64,000 bases of DNA from Pseudisothecium myosuroides (GCA_951799445.1 OX637295.1:26102001-26166000), one strand, 5' to 3'; counted from the first letter of the stretch, positions 1 to 11,310 are shown. Made by a program: numbers and translations. The notes: generated by a model not told the origin, from the sequence alone.

Positions 1-146
1 CAATCCACTGTGTGTGAAGTAGCTTGCATTGTGATGAATCCAGTTGATGTTTGTCTTGCATCTCAATGAGTTAGGAAGATGGGATTTAAAGGTTGTGTAA
101 TGAGATTCCGATTGGAGGATTGGCCGTGGAATTGCCGATCAGGACA
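1..146 (+). repeat. 5' LTR of gypsy element (partial, 3' end only)
   Basis: These bases match 8193-8338 nearly base for base, differing at only a few positions such as 109 and 116 or so. They are therefore the last 146 bases of the upstream LTR, and about 172 bases lie before the window. The LTR ends in AGGACA. I do not see the usual initiator-Met primer-binding site directly after it, so the priming tRNA is unassigned. Confidence 0.9.
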
Positions 147-704
147 TAATACCGCATCTCAAACGGTCCATGCTCCGTTCGTGATTCATTCGGAATGTTG
201 ATCAGTAGAGAGATTGAAAAGCGATCATGATGTTTGCAATAAGAAGTCCGAAGTAAATTAAACCATTTTAATTATGAGATCTTGGAATCCCCGAGAGGCC
301 TGGTCAGTGGGTGCAACAATCATTTGATGAAATTACGGCCTGGCCGGGATTGACACGTTGAGGGAATTTGATAAATGGACTGGATCGGTGGAGTCGGAGA
401 ATCAATCCTGTTGCTGTCGCAGGAGTTTGGCGATCAGGGCTGACAAATCGGGAGACAAGTAGGGTGTGACGTCCGGTGATGGCGTGGCAGCCAGCACCAT
501 TGGCGCGTGCAGCTTCTTGGTGATGAGTTGAAGCACGGAGCTGCATGATCGGGAGATGCAGTTGCGGGAAAAAGGTGACAAAATTGGAAAAGAGCGCCCA
601 AGGCTATGAGAAGAGGTCACAACCGGAAGATGGGCGCAGGTCATGAGTTATTAAATTATTATATTTTGTCTTTATATATATTTTGATTCCTTGGTCATTG
701 CGGG
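147..704 (+). other. Untranslated leader of the gypsy element
   Basis: This stretch lies between the 5' LTR end and the first gag ATG at 705. Open frames on the minus strand here look like chance frames. No conserved domain is visible. It presumably carries the primer-binding and packaging signals of the element, but none can be pinpointed. Confidence 0.6.
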
Positions 705-1209
705 ATGGATCGAGAAGGAGTGGTGGAGCCTAGAAGTCTCCCGATGCCGGAGGAAATTGGACCGGATTGGGCAGCATTGATACAACAGCAGGTGCAGAAT
801 GTTCTTCAAGCCGCGATTCCCCATATAGTCCAACAAATTACAGACCAGGCGGTTGCAAGACAGCGACCGGGGTCTCCTTTGAACTCAAACCTTGGAGTTG
901 ATAGGGGTTGTCGAGAGATGGGGAGGCACAATACAATTGAGGATGGAAGTAGGGAATCAAAAGTGGCGGATCCTAAGAGATTTTCGGGAAAGAAGGGCAA
1001 CGAGGTATATCGTTGGTTTGCTCAATTAAGATTGGTGTTCCGCGGAAAGCCCCGCACGTACCAGTCTGATGCAGACAAAGTTGCGTTTGCACTCTCATAT
1101 ATGTTGGGATCGGCACAAAATTGGGCCATGCCCATCTTGCAAGCACTTGACGAAGGAAGGGAGCATGAATTGCTGGAAGATTATGGTGCTTTCCGTGAGG
1201 CTGTGATTG
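705..1209 (+). pseudogene. gag, 5' part, split by a CACTA insertion
   Basis: This is the N-terminal half of a Ty3/gypsy Gag. It starts at the ATG at 705 and includes a Gln-rich stretch, then the retrotransposon gag core from about residue 90: a KRFSGK-type entry, YRWFAQLRLVF, and ADKVAFALSYMLGSAQNW around residues 123-140. It is interrupted after base 1209 by a 2277-bp element flanked by TTG. The downstream half at 3490 is in a compatible frame once the element and one TTG are discounted, so the break is due to the insertion alone. Family knowledge: Gag forms the virus-like particle that packages element RNA. This copy can no longer make a full Gag. Confidence 0.85.
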
Positions 1210-1701
1210 CACTACTAGAAAAGGGGGCCCTAATCAACTGAAAATCAATGCACTTACATTGATTACAACAAAAAAAAATTGGGCTCTGTTGATTTGGCAG
1301 TCCTCCAAACATCAATCAACATGATTTGGTTGATTTGAACAAAAAGAAAATTTGCTCAGTTGATTCGGCAATCCTCTCAACATCATTTTCATTTTCCCAC
1401 ATATTGTAATAGTAAGATAGGGCCGGCCAAAAATAATTATTTAAAAGTATGCCAAAAAAGAAATAAAATGAATAAGAAAAAATGTCAAATTTAGCAAAAA
1501 ATTAAATGATCAAAATTTTGTAAAAAATAAAAATGTCCAATATTAGCGGGAAAGTCCAAAATAAAGCCCAATGACCATCTAAAATCAAGATATTCTATAT
1601 GGCAAGGTGATGGACTTATGGTGACTCCCAAAAATAATTGGCTACAATATAAATTGTTTTAATAAACTAAAAAATTGGAAATATTAAGAGAAATTTTGAC
1701 A

Positions 1702-2295
1702 TGTTGTATAAAAGGGATTCTACCTTTATGTACAATTTCACTTAGAATGGATTATATTTAGACTTATTATTATTTGAATGAAATTTTTATGGAAAAATAA
1801 TTTTTTTGTGAAAAGTCAAAATGTCTCATTTCTTTTTATAGGAAGAATATGCATCTTGACTAGAATCACATACTACAAGATTCATGAATATTGGATTTTT
1901 ATTGATTGATATCTTATTGATTAAAATTTGACTTTTTAATTTTTCACTCCATAAATTGCAAATATGTTTTTGATATATATAATTATTTGATGTTATTTTG
2001 AATTTTTTTTTTTTTTTTTTCAATCTATGGAATGAAAAATGAAAAAATGAAAATTTTGAGGTCAAGTTTTAATCAATAAGATTTCAATCCATAAAATTCA
2101 ATCAATAAAAATTTAAAATTCATGGAACTTATAATATGTAATTCTAGTCAAGATGTATATTCTTCCTATAAAAAAAAATGAGACATTTTGACTTTTCACA
2201 AAAGAATTATTTTTACATAAAAATTTCATTCAAATAATAATAGGTCTAAGTATAGTCCACTCTAAGTGAAATTGTAGAATCCCTTTTGTACAACA
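1702..2295. repeat. 594-bp imperfect inverted repeat (hairpin) inside the CACTA element
   Basis: The left arm begins TGTTGTATAAAAGGGATTC and the right arm ends with its imperfect complement around 2270-2295. The arms pair through shared blocks such as the segment at 1843-1880 with 2138-2175. They meet near a poly-T run at about 2000. Transcription through it would give a long hairpin RNA. It may be a separate foldback or MITE insertion within the CACTA element. No target duplication was identified. Confidence 0.7.
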
Positions 2296-2505
2296 ATATG
2301 CCCAATTTTCACTTCACAATTCTAGTTTCTCAATTTATGAGAGCAATTTATATGGTGGCTCCAACTACTACGAGGAATCACCGTTTTTCATTGACATTTA
2401 GTAAAAATGATAGTAGAGAGGTTGTTTTTACAATGAAATCCATTGTTCATCATGAATTATCAAAGAATATGGGATAATTTGAAGATGAGAGCTTGACCGC
2501 TCATT

Positions 2506-2903
2506 GTCAAAATGTAGGAATTGTGTGCAAAGTAGAATTTCAAACCTCATTTTGTCATAGTAGAATATCTTTTTTCAAGTCTTTTTGAACTAAAAAAAGT
2601 TGTGAAATCAAGCCAAATTTCAATTCCAAAAAACCGTTTGATGTTTCAAGCCTCCAATCAAAAGTTATGGACAAATTTCAAAGTGGGTGTTTGAAATCGT
2701 CAAAAAAAATGTTCTTTCTAACCCCTCTCTCAAATTTGTCCATAACTTTTAATTGGAGGCTTTAAATCTCAAGCGGATTTTTGGAGATGAAATTTAGATT
2801 CATTTTCTACAATAACTTAGTTCAAAGTTTTTTGAAAAAAGTAATTCTACAATGCCTAAATGAGGTTTGAAATTCTACTTAAACCACAATTCCTACTTTT
2901 GAC
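2506..2903. repeat. ~400-bp inverted repeat, related to 49976-50354
   Basis: The left arm starts GTCAAAATGTAGGAATTGTG and the right arm ends CACAATTCCTACTTTTGAC. The arms contain complementary blocks such as the TTATGGACAAATTT and AAATTTGTCCATAA pair. The same hairpin unit, with diverged sequence, recurs at about 49976-50354 together with upstream flanking sequence. This makes it a dispersed hairpin family. Confidence 0.7.
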
Positions 2904-3489
2904 TTAAGTATAAACGGTTGAGCTCCTACTATTCCTCACTCTTTACAAATCCCATATGGGTTGTCCTACCTCCTACCACCCCACTTGTATAAAGGCCTTG
3001 TCTTTCCCTCTCTTCAAACACCAAGGTAAGCTACATTCAAAGTTAAATTGGAATATATGTTAAATTATTTGGAATGTAGTGGTGGATTTTGGCATTCAAA
3101 GCTGTATAGTAGTATATATTTATTTAATTATTTTGAATATAATGTAGGATTTTTTAAAGTTAAATTTTAAATTTATGAATTTAATTTGGAAACTTTAATT
3201 AATTATTTAATATCAATTTGTTGATTGCTGACATGGCAATCTAATCCGTTTGGCTGTTCTAGTGACGTGGCAGTCTTGCCTGTGTGGCAAGTTCAGCCTA
3301 TGTGGCAGCTTACGTGGCAAATTATTGAATAATAATAATAATTTTTTCACTGTGACTGAATCAAGATATAAAATCAACATAGAAGTGTTGATTATTGTCC
3401 GAATCAAAATGTCCTAATCCACTGTCCAAAATAACATATATTTTTTGATTTTTTTGTTGAATAGGACACTGAATTTTGTAGTAGTGTTG

Positions 3490-4079
3490 GTGTTTACGGT
3501 GATCTTGATCGACAAGGCAACGCCGAAGATCGCCTTGCAAGACTCCGACAGACAGGGGCCGTAGCAACATATATATCTTCATTTAACGAGTATGCCTCTC
3601 AAATTGATTGGAATGAGTCCAGTCTCGTAGCGCGGTTCCGGGGTGGCCTCAAGGACGAGATTTTGGACTCGGTGGCTATTGTCGAGACTCAACCGTGCCG
3701 GTTGCATGAATGGATGGCGATGGCTTCCCGTATTGACGAACGGCTTTGGAGTCGGAAGCAAACTCGTCGGTCACCAGCGGAGTCCTCTAATGTGAAAACT
3801 TCAAGTTTTCCTTCTCGGGATCCAATTGGGAGATTTCAACCGGATCCGGTAACTTCGGGTCCAGTACCCATGGAACTTGGAGCGGTTCGTGGGCCTCCAG
3901 CTCTAGCAAAGACGGCGGCGGAGAGGTTGGAATATCAACGTCAAGGCAGATGTTATGGTTGTGAGGAGCTTGGTTATGTACGTGCAAAGTGCCCCACAAA
4001 TCCATCTCGACCATTATCCATCGCAGCAACAACGGAATCGGGAAGCTCGGTCTCGGGAAAAGGTGTAGCCCGGGACTGA
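3490..4079 (+). pseudogene. gag, 3' part, with an altered zinc knuckle
   Basis: This is the continuation of gag after the CACTA insertion, ending at TGA 4077-4079. The gag core continues (TYISSFNEYASQI, ARFRGGLKDEI). Near the end is a CCHC-type zinc knuckle, CYGCEELGYVRAKC, in which the usual histidine after glycine is tyrosine. Known family role: the knuckle binds RNA. The His to Tyr change, unless from a recent mutation, should weaken zinc binding. The following pol frame is offset and starts only after a TAG at 4091-4093, so gag and pol are no longer continuous. Confidence 0.85.
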
Positions 4080-4093
4080 ACGATGTGGTTTAG

Positions 4094-7000
4094 TACCCGG
4101 GCACGGTTCAGAGTGCCGCAGCTACGATACCAATACCGAGAGGAGAATTATTCCCAGACGGTGCTCTCACTAAATTGCAAAAATTCCAAGAGGGAGTGGG
4201 TGATTCCTTGTATTTGCGGGCCACAGATCGAGATGCGCATCTCGCATTGGATGCCAAGATCAATTCTTGTGAAGCTCTCACCTTGGTAGATTCGGGAGCC
4301 ACAGGGGTGTTTATGCACCCTACATTTGCGGCGCAGTGCAATGCTGTTATACGACATAAAGTCAAGCCAAGAGAGGTTCGGGTAATTGATGGACGGTTGA
4401 TTAATTCGGGTTTGATTACGCACCAGGCCCAAGTGGAGCTCCTCATTGGAAGTCATCAGGAATCATTATTGGTTGATATCACCAATACAGGACGATATGC
4501 TTGCATTTTGGGTACACCATGGCTCATGTGCCATGATCCGACGATTCGTTGGTCACGGCGGGAGGTTTTGTTTGATTCTCCTTATTGCCATCAAAATTGC
4601 ATTGGTCATCAAGGGGCGAATTTAGCAGAAGAAAAGGACACCGTGAAGGAAGTAAGGCCATCGGAATTGAAGCCAGTGGGCCCATCCCAAAAAATTGTTG
4701 AAGTTCTTGAGTCACGATGTGTGGAGGAACGGGGAGCAACGACGATGGAGCCGACTGAGCCAATCCACGGTCTTCCCATACTCTACCAGTCACCAGAGGA
4801 ACAAGAAATCAGCAAGTTTCAAGATATTACGGATGGGGCTCTGGAGGGAAGGGCCAGCAAGGTAGTGCGATCGGCTACTGAACAGGCAAGCGCCAGTGGT
4901 CGGGTCAAGGGCACTGCAGTAATGGATTCAATTTCCTCGAAGTTAACGGCACCTCGGCATGCCTTCGTCTCGGCCGCGGCTTTCCGGTTATCTGCGAGAG
5001 AAGCGGAAATTTATGTTTTAGAAATTTTGGAATGTAGTAGTACGGTTGGGATTCCTAAGCCTTTGGATACTTCAATTCCAGTTGAATACAATGACTTGCG
5101 TGGGGCTTATAGCGAGGTTGCCTCAAATGAATTGCCAAACTATGGCATGTCAGATATGAAAATTGAATTTAAGGAAGGACAAGAGCCACGTAACACGGGC
5201 TTAAGACCAATGTCTCCAAAGGAATTGGAGGAGCTCCGAAAATATTTAGAAGAAAATTTGGGAAAGGGGTGGATCCGAAGATCAAAATCTCCAGTTTTGG
5301 CGCCCATAGTATTCGCAAGAAAGAAAGATGGTTCTATTAGGGTATGTGTGGATTATCGTAACCTAAATAAAGTCACAATAAAAAATCGTTATCCTCTACC
5401 CTTGATCCCGGAGCTCACCGATCGTTTGGTGGGAGCAAAAATATTTACTAAGTTGGATATACAACAAGCTTACCATCGAGTTCGCATGGCATTGGGTCAC
5501 GAGTTTAAAACGGCTTTCAAGACACGTTACGGCCTCTTTGAATACCTGAGAATGCCTTTCGGATTAACAAATGCCCCAGCTCAATTCCAATCTCATATGC
5601 AAGATATCTTTGGTGATCTCTTAGATATTTCTGTCGTGATATATTTGGACGATATTCTTATTTTTTCGAAAAATTTGGAAGAACATTGTCAAATTGTAAG
5701 AGAAGTATTACGGCGGTTGCAAGAGTATGGACTCTATGCTAAAGAATCAAAATGTGAGTTTCATCGTCAGTCTGTGGAATTCCTGGGAATGACAGTTTCA
5801 GCGAAGGGACTTGAGATGTGTCGTGATAAGGTTCAAACTATTCAAGAATGGCCAATTCCGAACTCGGTGAAAGAAGTTCAAGCCTTCCTTGGATTTGCAA
5901 ATTTCTACCGGAGATTTATAGTTGATTATTCAAAGGTCGCTATGCCTCTCATAGCATTGACACGAAAGAATCAACATTTTACATGGACGGGCCAGGAGGA
6001 CCTCGCATTCAAGGATCTTCAATCTAAATTTACTCAAGCACCAGTATTAATGCATCCCAACTTTGAACGGCCGTTTGTTGTTGAGACTGATGCGTCTGAC
6101 ATGGCAACAGCTGCAATTCTTTCACAGTATGGGGACGACGGCTACTTGCATCCATGTGCATATCGAAGTTCGAAGATGTCTCCTGCAGAACAAAACTATG
6201 ATATTTACGATAAAGAACTTCTCAGTGTGGTTTTAGCATTTCAAGATTGGCGTGTGTATTTGGAAGGATCCCCACATCACATTCAAGTAATTTTCGATCA
6301 TAAGAACTTGGAATATTTTCTCACTACGAAGCAATTAAATCGACGGCAAGCTCGATGGTCGGAATTTATGTCGGCATTTGATTTTGAAATCCAGCATCGG
6401 CCGGGCTCATTGAACGGGAGAGCGGATGCACTTTCTAGGCGAGTCAATCTCATGGAGGGAAGAAGTCAAGAAGAACAACCCCTTTTACGGTTGGCAGCAT
6501 TGGAATCTTGTCAACTAGTGTGGACCGATGATCGCATTCTCAAACGCTTAAAGGTTGCTACTGAGGAAGATTCAATGCTCCAACCCATACTTGAATTTTT
6601 TAGAAAAGACTCGCATCAAATCTCGGGGGATATTCGTCGCCGGCTCCAAGCATACACTTTCAGTGAAGGGGTTCTCCGTTTCCAGGACCGCATATATGTA
6701 CCGGATGATGAAGAGCTTCAGAGGCAAATTCTACGGTCTAGACATGACGCCCCAGCTGCGGGACATCAAGGACGAGCCAAGACTTTAGAATTGGTCACAC
6801 GAACTTTTTATTGGCCTACTTTTCGACGATATGTTCATCGTTACGTTGACGGGTGTGATATTTGTCAAAGATCTAAGCCTAAGCATCATGCACATTATGG
6901 ACTCTTGCAACCCATTCCAGCTGCTCATGCACCATGGAAACGAATTTCTGCTGATTTTATTGTCAAGTTACCCATTAGTAGCGGATACGACTCCGTGATG

Positions 7001-7993
7001 GTCGTGGTGGACAAGAATACAAAACTCGGCCATTTTATTCCCACAAATGAGACTATTGATTCGCAAGAGACGGCTTTGTTATATTTACACCATATTTGGA
7101 AGCATCATGGAACACCAGACGAGGTGATATCTGATCGCGGACCGATATTTGTATCAAAATTTATGAGGAGATTATCTGACCTACTTTGCATTAAACCATG
7201 TCCAACAACTGCTTTTCACCCGCAAGCAGACGGTCAAACCGAGCGGGTAAACCAGGTTCTTGAACAATTTTTAAGGATGTTTACCACAAGACGCCAGGAT
7301 GATTGGGCGGATCTACTTCCTCTTGCAGAGTTTGCGTATAATAATGCCTCCCATTCGGCAACGGGCTTCTCTCCTTTTTACGCCACATACGGATATCACC
7401 CGTCTTTATCTTTTATGACACCGACTTCATCCACCGTTCCAGCTGCTGAAGATAGGGTGAGGCATTTACAACAAGTCCATGAAGAATTAAAAACTATGAT
7501 TCAAATGGCAGGTGAACAAGCTAAACGGATTTATGATAAGGGAGTAAAAATGCAGCCAACTTTTCAAGTTGGGGATAGGGTCCTTCTTCGACATGACAAT
7601 ATTGCCACAAACGTACCATCAAGGAAGTTATCATCTAAATTCTTGGGACCGTTTCTAGTAATATCTCAATTCTCGGATATAGTTTACGGCCTGAAGTTGC
7701 CAAAAACTTTACGTATCCATGATGTGTTCCACGTGTTGCTACTTGAACGATATTGTCAAGACACCATTATTGGTCGACGTCCCACAATCCCGTCACCAAT
7801 TGTCACTCCCGATGGGGACTTAGAATACGAGGTCCACCAGATCCTGGATTCAAGATTTTTTGGTCGTTGGAAAAAACTACACTATCTGGTTTCGTGGAAG
7901 GGATACGGCCCGGAAGAAAATTCATGGGAGCCAGCGGCAAATCTCGAGAACGCCCCTGATGCTGTCGCGGAGTTTCACAAGCTTCATCCTTAG
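4094..7993 (+). CDS. pol: Ty3/gypsy chromovirus Pol polyprotein
   Basis: The open frame from 4094 to TAG 7991-7993 has no internal stop and about 1299 codons. Counting from 4175, the domains in order are: aspartic protease (LVDSGATG, catalytic Asp about residue 39), reverse transcriptase (LDIQQAYH, and YLDDILIFSK with the catalytic Asp pair, about residues 490-500), RNase H (VETDASDMA, about residue 640), integrase with an HHCC zinc finger (GHQGR ... CDICQ), the D..D..E core (SADF, ISDRGP, ADGQTERVNQ), and a C-terminal chromodomain (HYLVSWKGYGPEENSWEP). The chromodomain places it among chromoviruses, which target heterochromatin. There is no credible ATG at the 5' end, so Pol was probably translated from a longer gag-pol frame that has since shifted. 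Pol looks intact, but the element cannot be autonomous because gag is broken. Confidence 0.95.
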   Translation, partial: YPGTVQSAAATIPIPRGELFPDGALTKLQKFQEGVGDSLYLRATDRDAHLALDAKINSCEALTLVDSGATGVFMHPTFAAQCNAVIRHKVKPREVRVIDGRLINSGLITHQAQVELLIGSHQESLLVDITNTGRYACILGTPWLMCHDPTIRWSRREVLFDSPYCHQNCIGHQGANLAEEKDTVKEVRPSELKPVGPSQKIVEVLESRCVEERGATTMEPTEPIHGLPILYQSPEEQEISKFQDITDGALEGRASKVVRSATEQASASGRVKGTAVMDSISSKLTAPRHAFVSAAAFRLSAREAEIYVLEILECSSTVGIPKPLDTSIPVEYNDLRGAYSEVASNELPNYGMSDMKIEFKEGQEPRNTGLRPMSPKELEELRKYLEENLGKGWIRRSKSPVLAPIVFARKKDGSIRVCVDYRNLNKVTIKNRYPLPLIPELTDRLVGAKIFTKLDIQQAYHRVRMALGHEFKTAFKTRYGLFEYLRMPFGLTNAPAQFQSHMQDIFGDLLDISVVIYLDDILIFSKNLEEHCQIVREVLRRLQEYGLYAKESKCEFHRQSVEFLGMTVSAKGLEMCRDKVQTIQEWPIPNSVKEVQAFLGFANFYRRFIVDYSKVAMPLIALTRKNQHFTWTGQEDLAFKDLQSKFTQAPVLMHPNFERPFVVETDASDMATAAILSQYGDDGYLHPCAYRSSKMSPAEQNYDIYDKELLSVVLAFQDWRVYLEGSPHHIQVIFDHKNLEYFLTTKQLNRRQARWSEFMSAFDFEIQHRPGSLNGRADALSRRVNLMEGRSQEEQPLLRLAALESCQLVWTDDRILKRLKVATEEDSMLQPILEFFRKDSHQISGDIRRRLQAYTFSEGVLRFQDRIYVPDDEELQRQILRSRHDAPAAGHQGRAKTLELVTRTFYWPTFRRYVHRYVDGCDICQRSKPKHHAHYGLLQPIPAAHAPWKRISADFIVKLPISSGYDSVMVVVDKNTKLGHFIPTNETIDSQETALLYLHHIWKHHGTPDEVISDRGPIFVSKFMRRLSDLLCIKPCPTTAFHPQADGQTERVNQVLEQFLRMFTTRRQDDWADLLPLAEFAYNNASHSATGFSPFYATYGYHPSLSFMTPTSSTVPAAEDRVRHLQQVHEELKTMIQMAGEQAKRIYDKGVKMQPTFQVGDRVLLRHDNIATNVPSRKLSSKFLGPFLVISQFSDIVYGLKLPKTLRIHDVFHVLLLERYCQDTIIGRRPTIPSPIVTPDGDLEYEVHQILDSRFFGRWKKLHYLVSWKGYGPEENSWEPAANLENAPDAVAEFHKLHP

Positions 7994-8007
7994 GCGCCAA
8001 GTGACGA

Positions 8008-8020
8008 TAAGGGGGGGTAA
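8008..8020 (+). other. Polypurine tract of the gypsy element
   Basis: The sequence ATAAGGGGGGGTAA immediately precedes the 3' LTR, which begins TGTTACAAGT at 8021. Purine-rich runs at this place prime plus-strand DNA synthesis in LTR retroelements. Confidence 0.8.
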
Positions 8021-8338
8021 TGTTACAAGTCCCTATCCGTTGTAACAGCTGGACTTGGACGGTTAGACTTGGCTAGACTTGGCATAGCGGTTACGGTGGT
8101 TACAATAGAAGGTAGGATCCTTTCCTTGCTATGTAAGGCTTGTGTGGGGAGTTTATTCCTTATGCGGTATTTTATAATGTAACGGAATGATTCAATCCAC
8201 TGTGTGTGAAGTAGCTTGCATTGTGATGAATCCAGTTGATGTTTGTCTTGCATCTCAATGAGTTAGGAAGATGGGATTTAAAGGTTGTGTGATGAGATTC
8301 CGATCGGAGGATTGGCCGTGGAATTGCCGATCAGGACA
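8021..8338 (+). repeat. 3' LTR of gypsy element (318 bp, complete)
   Basis: It starts TGTTAC after the polypurine tract and ends GGACA, giving TG...CA ends. Its last 146 bases match window positions 1-146. A TATA-like motif (TTTTATAATG) lies around 8170. The flank after it (AGATGC...) is the second half of a TTAA-type MITE, so the whole gypsy element sits inside such a MITE whose first half lies upstream of this window. Confidence 0.93.
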
Positions 8339-8706
8339 AGATGCTCTACCTGCCCAAAAAACAAGAATGTCCATAACTTTCTCATAACAAATTCAAATGA
8401 AATGAATCAAAGCTTTATAGATAGACAAAAATATAATCTATGAGAAAAAAAATATTTAAAAAAAAAAATTCAAATTTTTGTCTATTTTTTTTTGCTGCCC
8501 AGGCTACCCTGCGTCCCCTCGTTTGAGCTTATTTGGTCATAACTTTTGTTCCCGGGCACCGATTGTGGAAAAAATTATATTCCCACAAAGCTTATCAATT
8601 TTTCTATCTTCAAAAAAAGTTTCAAAAAATTATGACAAAATTTCAGCCCGTAGGTACGTGCCCGAAAACACATTTGTCCCCCGAAGGGACAATGGTCCTT
8701 TAGGGG
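8339..8706 (+). mobile_element. TTAA-type MITE, family I (3' half; split by the gypsy element)
   Basis: Closely matches the second half of the complete element at 50637-51561, including the shared CCGGGCACCGATTGTG and TCAGCCCGTAGGTAC blocks. It ends GGTCCTTTAGGGG followed by TTAA at 8707-8710. The join to the LTR at 8338/8339 shows that the gypsy element inserted into it. Confidence 0.85.
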
Positions 8707-8828
8707 TTAAGTGAGCTTTTAAGTATGGTCCTAGACATAAGATTATAAGTAATGACCTTCAAGGATATTTTCAATAAAAATTTATTTGAAATACATGTGT
8801 TTAAAATTTCAAGATTATATATAATGTT

Positions 8829-9726
8829 AAGTCCCATTGTCCTCTCAAGGGACAAAATGGATTTTGGGCAAGCTCCTACAATCTAATTTTTTGTTGTGAT
8901 TTTCTAAAACTTTTGTGAAAATAGAAAAACACGTTAGTTTTGGGGGAATATATTTTTTATTTTAATTGGTATCTGGAAGCAACAAATATGACATAATAAG
9001 CCCAAATTTTAGTTTGGCGGGCAAGAAAATAAAAATTTAATATTTAAAAAAAAAATTGATTCTTAAAAATTATATTTTTATCTATATAAAAAGCTTTGAT
9101 TTATTCTAATTGGATTTGTTATATAAAAGTTATAAATAATCTTGTTTGGAGGATAATCAGAGCATCTTTTTAAAAATTGTCTTGTTGGATTCATTTTTAA
9201 ACTCAATTTTCACAATTTTTCATAGAAAAAGTTTTACAAGGTGAAGACCTATTATTAGGATAATCTCATTGTTGAAATTAGTGTATTCTAAGTCCATTAT
9301 AGAGCTATTATTAATTTAGTTTTTAACTTCAATCTTGAACCTACATCTACTTAATAATTTTTTAATGAGTAGCAATTTGAATGTTGTTTTTTTAAAGAAA
9401 TTTCCAGACTCTCAATTCAATCCTTCAGCATAAAAAATTAGAAATTCAAAAACATTAGTGCAAAAACTATAAGTTAAAAAGATTCAAGGCCAAAAATCTA
9501 GTTGAATAAGGCTGGTGCAAAAAGATTTATTTTCTTCACTTTAAATGCAAATATCTTGCAATCTCTTTAGTCAAATATTTTGGAATTTCTTTGACAAATT
9601 CTTATAGTAATCTAATAGAAGATCCTATAGTTAGATTTGGAAAAAAAATTTAAGTTATTTACTCTTTGCAATAGAAGTGGCAATTTTAAATGGGTTTTGA
9701 TGGAAAAAAGGCTTGAGGAAATTAAT
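8829..9726 (-). mobile_element. TTAA-type MITE, family I (degenerate)
   Basis: Starts near TTAAGTCCCATTGTCC and follows the same order of blocks as the intact copy at 42982-43906: a GGGACAAAATGG segment, 'gcccggaagc'-like and AATCAAAGCTT-like motifs, then 'gtttttgatgg...aaaaggc' near the far end. Its ends have lost the exact CCCC terminus. Boundaries are approximate. Confidence 0.6.
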
Positions 9727-10430
9727 GGTTATACTATTGGATTCCATTGATAGTCTATAGCATAAAGAACATTGAAGACATTAAACAACATTATTACTTT
9801 TATCCATGCAAAAAATATAGAAATTGACTATATTTTATAGCCTTTTGAGTTTTATGATAGCTTTTCATACTTTTTTATATAATTGAAAACCGATCATTTC
9901 TTTCTCTTTGACTTTAGGTTGGTGACTTTTGTTGTGTATTGTAGTTGGGCTAATAAAAAATTCCCAGTCTTTTGGAAATTATTGTGAATTTTTCAATAAA
10001 AAATCAACTAATTTATATCAAACAAAAAAATGCTAAAAAAATATGAAATTCCTACATCACTTTATATTATAGTATAAAATATCATAATGCATATTTATTT
10101 ATGGTGTCATTTTGAAACTTTAAAATGAATGCTTCATGGTTGCAAAGTCTTTTTTTTAGCTTGTTGATCAATATTTCAAAAAAAATTCTATACTTTAAAT
10201 CAGTAGAATTACAAATGAATAATCAAAGAATATCAATGAAAACCGATTACTAATACAAATCTAATGCTTTCAAAGCTCCAATATTCATCTAAAATTCCTA
10301 TCGCTAAGGTCTTTCTACCTCAAAACGGGTCTCCAAAACTTTTAGTTGGGTATTGTTACAAAATTTTGTGGATAAATCTAAAATAGTACGGGGCCTTTTT
10401 GTAGAAATGTTTTGTGTGTAATCTTTTTAA
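9727..10430. other. AT-rich spacer, nothing recognised
   Basis: This AT-rich stretch lies between two family I elements. No coding frame, terminal inverted repeat or similarity to another part of the window was found by eye. Confidence 0.5.
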
Positions 10431-11310
10431 ACCCTTAACTCCAAGAGTCCCAAGCCCTTGTTTCCATCAAAACCACTCAAAATTGTCATTTTGTATTGCA
10501 AAAAGTAGAATACTTTAACCATAGAATTTTGTATAAAAATGTATGGAAGAAATTTCATAAACTTTGACCATGTAAATTGCAAGATATTTGCATTTAAAAT
10601 GAAAAAAACAAGTTTTTGTACACCATGATTAACTAGAGTTTTTGGCTTTGAATCTCAGTCTTAATATAAAGTCTTGCACTATTAATTTTGAATTTCTAAT
10701 TTCTTATATTTAAAAATTGAATTGAGAATCTATGAAAAAAATTCAACAAAAAACATTAAATTTTCACTCATTGAAATATTATTAAGTAGAAGTAGGTTCA
10801 AGATTGAAGGGAAAACTAAATTGTTAAAAGCTTCAAGATGGCGTTGAAACACAATAATTGCAATGGTGAGATTGTTCTAGCAAGCAAATATAACTCCTAA
10901 AGTTCCTTGACTATGCTTTCACCAAAAACGCTCCAAAACTGCCATTTCTAGTACAAGTACCAAATTTTAGAAAAAAAACATTTTTGGAGACATATAACCA
11001 TAGGATCTTATAGTATGCTAGTTTTAGAAGATGTGGAAAAAATTTCAGAATTTTTCACTGTGTGGATTGGAAGATATTAGCAATTGAATTGGTAGAAATC
11101 ATTTTTTTGTCCCTACAAAAAACAGGGCAGTTGCACTTCACAAGCTCAATTTTCTATGAAAAAAATGTCCAAAATGGTGGTGCTTCTTTAAATTCATTTT
11201 CTTGAACAAGTTGGCTACATGCTTAAAAAATTTCAAATCATTTGGAATTGTAAAATATATAAGAAAAAATAGTAAATAGAAAGATTCAAAATACAAATTT
11301 GTTAAGAAAC

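Larger units (their letters stand above)
1210..3486. mobile_element. Non-autonomous CACTA (En/Spm) transposon inside gag
   Basis: The left end reads CACTACTAGAAAAGGGGGC. The reverse complement of the right end reads CACTACTACAAAATTCAGTG. Both start with the diagnostic CACTA. The 3-bp target duplication is TTG at 1207-1209 and 3487-3489. Short GTTGATT-like motifs recur near both ends, as expected for CACTA subterminal repeats. No transposase frame is recognisable in its 2277 bp. Two long internal inverted repeats (1702-2295 and 2506-2903) fill the interior and may be older insertions. It must have inserted after the gypsy element did. Confidence 0.85.

Noticed and set aside
147..180. Primer-binding site for initiator tRNA
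   Set aside because: The sequence following the LTR does not match the usual TGGTATCAGAGC, so no site was annotated.
304..644. Minus-strand frames in the gypsy leader
   Set aside because: Short, without any domain, and inside retroelement leader sequence.
4108..4456. Minus-strand frames opposite the start of pol
   Set aside because: They overlap the clearly coding protease region in antisense and show no family features.
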